A stretch of DNA of 64,000 nt from Halomonas salipaludis (GTDB lineage Bacteria > Pseudomonadota > Gammaproteobacteria > Pseudomonadales > Halomonadaceae). The notes beneath the pieces are model-generated. The model ran no database searches and was not told where the DNA came from. It worked only from the letters and a program-made list of their open reading frames with translations. Positions 61,769-64,000 of the stretch are shown in pieces. The number at the start of each line of letters is the position of its first letter. The stretch's first letter is position 1. The stretch spans positions 372,001 to 436,000 of the forward strand of contig NZ_NSKB01000003.1 in the NCBI RefSeq assembly GCF_002286975.1, given 5' to 3'. The translations under genes and the position numbers were made by a program.

Positions 61769-64000
61769 ATGCTCAGGGTAGCGCTTCCGGCACTCATCGG
61801 CCGACTCAATGCCATCGCCCGCCAGGGCCTGGAGCAGGCCGCCGTGCTGTGCGCCGAACAGCAGGCGCCGGAGGTCACCGCCGGGCACCTGCTGCAGGCG
61901 CTGATCGACCAGCCGCTGTGCGACCTGCGCAGCCTGCTCGACACGCTGGAGATCGACGCCGAGACGCTGCGTGCGCGGCTGGCCGAGGAGACTCGCCCGG
62001 CCCAGGATCTCGAGGTCGCCACGCCAAGCTTCTCGCCGCTGCTGGTCGAGCTGCTGCAGGACGCCTGGCTGCTGGCCGCCACCGAGTATGGCCACCAGAC
62101 GCTGCGTAGCGGGGTGATCTTCACCGCGCTGTTGCACAACGCCTCGCGCTACCTGGGGCCGCGTAGCCAGGCGCTGCTCGCCGGGATCAACCGCGAGAGC
62201 CTGCGCGCCAATCTCGAACGCCTCAGCGCGGATTCCGCCGAGGCCCCGCGTGACAGCGACGCAGCGCCAGCGCGGCGCAGCAGCGCCGCCGGCGAAGGCG
62301 ACAGCGCCCTGGCGCGCTTCGCCACCTCGCTCACCGAGCAGGCCCGGCGTGGCGAGCTCGACCCGGTACTGGGCCGCGATCCCGAGATCGACCAGATGCT
62401 CGATATCCTCGGTCGGCGGCGCAAGAACAACCCCATCGTGATCGGCGATGCCGGGGTCGGCAAGAGCGCCGTGGTCGAGGGGCTGGCGGCGCGCATCGTG
62501 GCCGGCGAGGTACCCACGGCGCTGGCCGATGTCGAGCTGATGACCCTCGACCTCGGCGCGCTGCAGGCCGGTGCCGCGGTCAAGGGCGAGTTCGAGAAGC
62601 GTCTCAAGGCGGTGATCGACGAGGTCAAGCATGCCGCCAAGCCGACCCTGCTGTTCATCGACGAGGCGCACACCCTGATCGGCGCCGGCAACCAGGAGGG
62701 CGGCGGCGATGCCGCCAACCTGCTCAAGCCGGCACTGGCGCGGGGCGAGCTGCGCACCATCGCCGCCACCACCTGGCGCGAGTACAAGAAGTACTTCGAG
62801 AAGGACCCGGCGCTGTCGCGGCGCTTTCAGCCGGTGGCGTTGGCCGAGCCCAGCGTCGACCAGGCACTGGTGATCCTGCGCGGCCTGCGCGACGTCTACG
62901 AGCGTGCCCACGGCGTGCTGATCGGCGACAGCGGCCTGCGCGCTGCCGCGGCCCTCTCGGCGCGCTATCTGGCCGGTCGCCAGCTGCCCGACAAGGCCAT
63001 CGACGTGCTGGATACCGCCTGCGCGCGGCTCTCCCAGGCGCTGGAGACGCCGCCGCGACGGCTCAGCCACCTCAAGAGCGAGCATCTGGCCACGCTGCGC
63101 GAGCGCGACCAGCTCGAGCGCGAGGCGCTGCTGGGCCGCAGCCCCGACGCCGAGCAGTGCGACGAGTTGGCCGCACGCCTGGAGCGCCTCAACGACGAAC
63201 TGGCCAGCCTCGAGGCGGCCTGGCAGCAGCAGCGCGAGTGCGTCGATGCCATCGTCGCCCTGCATCGCCAGCTGCTCGACGGCGAGGAGGACACGAGCGA
63301 GGAGCAGGACGCGGCCGATCCCCACGCCGCCCTGGCCGGGCACGAGGCGCGCCTGCGCGAACTGCAGCAGGAGTTCGCGCTGGTCAATGCCAGCGTCGAG
63401 GAGGCGCAGATCGCCCAGGTCATCGGCGACTGGACCGGAGTGCCGGTGGAGCGCATGACCAGCGACGAGCTGACCCGCCTCACCGAGCTGCCCAGCCACC
63501 TGGGGCGGCTGGTGCAAGGCCAGGAGATTGCCATCGAGCGGGTGCATCGCCACCTGCTCACCGCGCGTGCCGACCTGCGCCGCCCCGGCCGGCCGCTGGG
63601 CGCCTTCCTGCTGGTTGGGCCCAGCGGCGTAGGCAAGACCGAGACCGTGGTGCAGATCGCCGAGCACCTCTACGGCGGCCGCCAGTTCCTCACCACCATC
63701 AACATGTCCGAGTACCAGGAGAAGCACACCGTATCGCGGCTGATCGGCTCGCCGCCGGGCTATGTGGGCTTCGGCGAGGGCGGCCTGCTGACCGAGGCGA
63801 TCCGTCAGCGCCCCTACTCGGTGGTGCTGCTCGACGAGGTCGAGAAGGCCCACCCCGACGTGCTCAACCTGTTCTACCAGGCCTTCGACAAGGGCGAGCT
63901 GGCCGACGGCGAGGGGCGCCTGATCGACTGCAAGAACGTGGTGTTCTTCCTGACCTCCAACCTCGGCTATGAGGCCATCGTCGCCCATGGCGATGACCGC
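61769..64000 (+). CDS. tssH: Type VI secretion AAA+ ATPase TssH (ClpV), right end cut off
   Basis: The first 744 residues of a ClpV-type double AAA+ ATPase that disassembles contracted TssBC sheaths; the frame is open to the last base of the window. It has a Clp N-domain (about 1-150), the first Walker A GDAGVGKS (226-233), Walker B LLFIDEAHT, a coiled-coil middle domain (about 430-520), and the second Walker A GPSGVGKT (about 617-624), followed by LLDEVEKAHPDVLNLF. The start is an ATG eight bases after the tssL stop with TTAGGAG upstream. The N-terminal TssC-binding region and middle domain favour ClpV over ClpB, given context. About 100-200 residues are missing. Confidence 0.96.
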   Translation, partial: MLRVALPALIGRLNAIARQGLEQAAVLCAEQQAPEVTAGHLLQALIDQPLCDLRSLLDTLEIDAETLRARLAEETRPAQDLEVATPSFSPLLVELLQDAWLLAATEYGHQTLRSGVIFTALLHNASRYLGPRSQALLAGINRESLRANLERLSADSAEAPRDSDAAPARRSSAAGEGDSALARFATSLTEQARRGELDPVLGRDPEIDQMLDILGRRRKNNPIVIGDAGVGKSAVVEGLAARIVAGEVPTALADVELMTLDLGALQAGAAVKGEFEKRLKAVIDEVKHAAKPTLLFIDEAHTLIGAGNQEGGGDAANLLKPALARGELRTIAATTWREYKKYFEKDPALSRRFQPVALAEPSVDQALVILRGLRDVYERAHGVLIGDSGLRAAAALSARYLAGRQLPDKAIDVLDTACARLSQALETPPRRLSHLKSEHLATLRERDQLEREALLGRSPDAEQCDELAARLERLNDELASLEAAWQQQRECVDAIVALHRQLLDGEEDTSEEQDAADPHAALAGHEARLRELQQEFALVNASVEEAQIAQVIGDWTGVPVERMTSDELTRLTELPSHLGRLVQGQEIAIERVHRHLLTARADLRRPGRPLGAFLLVGPSGVGKTETVVQIAEHLYGGRQFLTTINMSEYQEKHTVSRLIGSPPGYVGFGEGGLLTEAIRQRPYSVVLLDEVEKAHPDVLNLFYQAFDKGELADGEGRLIDCKNVVFFLTSNLGYEAIVAHGDDR

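Noticed and set aside
61757-63988. 743-codon leftward frame at the right end
   Set aside because: Shadow of tssH/clpV, which is open rightward from 61769 to the window end with both Walker motifs.

Overview
The window is a high-GC gammaproteobacterial chromosome segment. Gene content (allantoin/glyoxylate catabolism, tatABC, serA, trhO, xseB-ispA-dxs, a type VI secretion cluster) and codon use suggest a halophilic Halomonas-type bacterium; this assignment is inference from the sequence alone. About 18.8-41.5 kb is visibly richer in A+T than both flanks and carries a transposase remnant, so it looks like an acquired catabolic island. I did not compute GC values.

Layout. 1-2.0 kb: the end of a peptide/opine-type ABC importer operon and a GntR/FCD regulator. 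2.1-17.2 kb: a purine/ureide degradation block holding an NCS1 permease, an Asp/Glu/hydantoin-racemase homologue, allantoinase puuE, a YfcC-type carrier, allE, allA, then gcl, hyi, glxR, glycerate 2-kinase and pyruvate kinase. These give a nearly continuous route from allantoin through ureidoglycolate, glyoxylate, tartronate semialdehyde and glycerate to pyruvate; allantoate amidohydrolase (allC) is not in the window. Two operator families are visible here: a TGTATACA palindrome (four sites) and an IclR-type TGGAAA-N3-TTTCCA palindrome (two sites). A structured palindromic repeat with compensatory changes occurs three times between allE, allA, gcl, hyi and glxR. A PLP D-amino-acid lyase-like gene follows. 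17.2-18.8 kb: tatABC.

18.8-41.5 kb: the island. It has an amidase, two complete tripartite tricarboxylate transporter (TctCBA) operons, two MmgE/PrpD proteins, two AbrB-type membrane proteins, two GntR/FCD regulators, two beta-decarboxylating dehydrogenases, an unusual SDR protein, a haloacetate-dehalogenase-like hydrolase, a TauE/SafE exporter and a four-domain rhodanese. The duplicated families are arranged in mirror order around two convergent GntR genes at 30.5 kb. A shared motif, CTGTTRACAGTTKAC, precedes most of the island's transcription units and suggests one regulon. Both Tct receptors carry twin-arginine signals. The substrate is unknown; an organic acid catabolised by dehydration and oxidative decarboxylation is the best inference.

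41.5-44.9 kb: a dapA-like / FMN hydroxyacid dehydrogenase / enolase-superfamily operon behind a good sigma-70-like promoter. 44.9-52.0 kb: housekeeping genes (EamA transporter, trhO, serA, xseB-ispA-dxs). 52.4-64.0 kb: a type VI secretion cluster in the order tssB-C-E-F-G-tagH(FHA)-J-K-L-H, with tssH (clpV) running off the right end. No rRNA, tRNA or CRISPR array was recognised.
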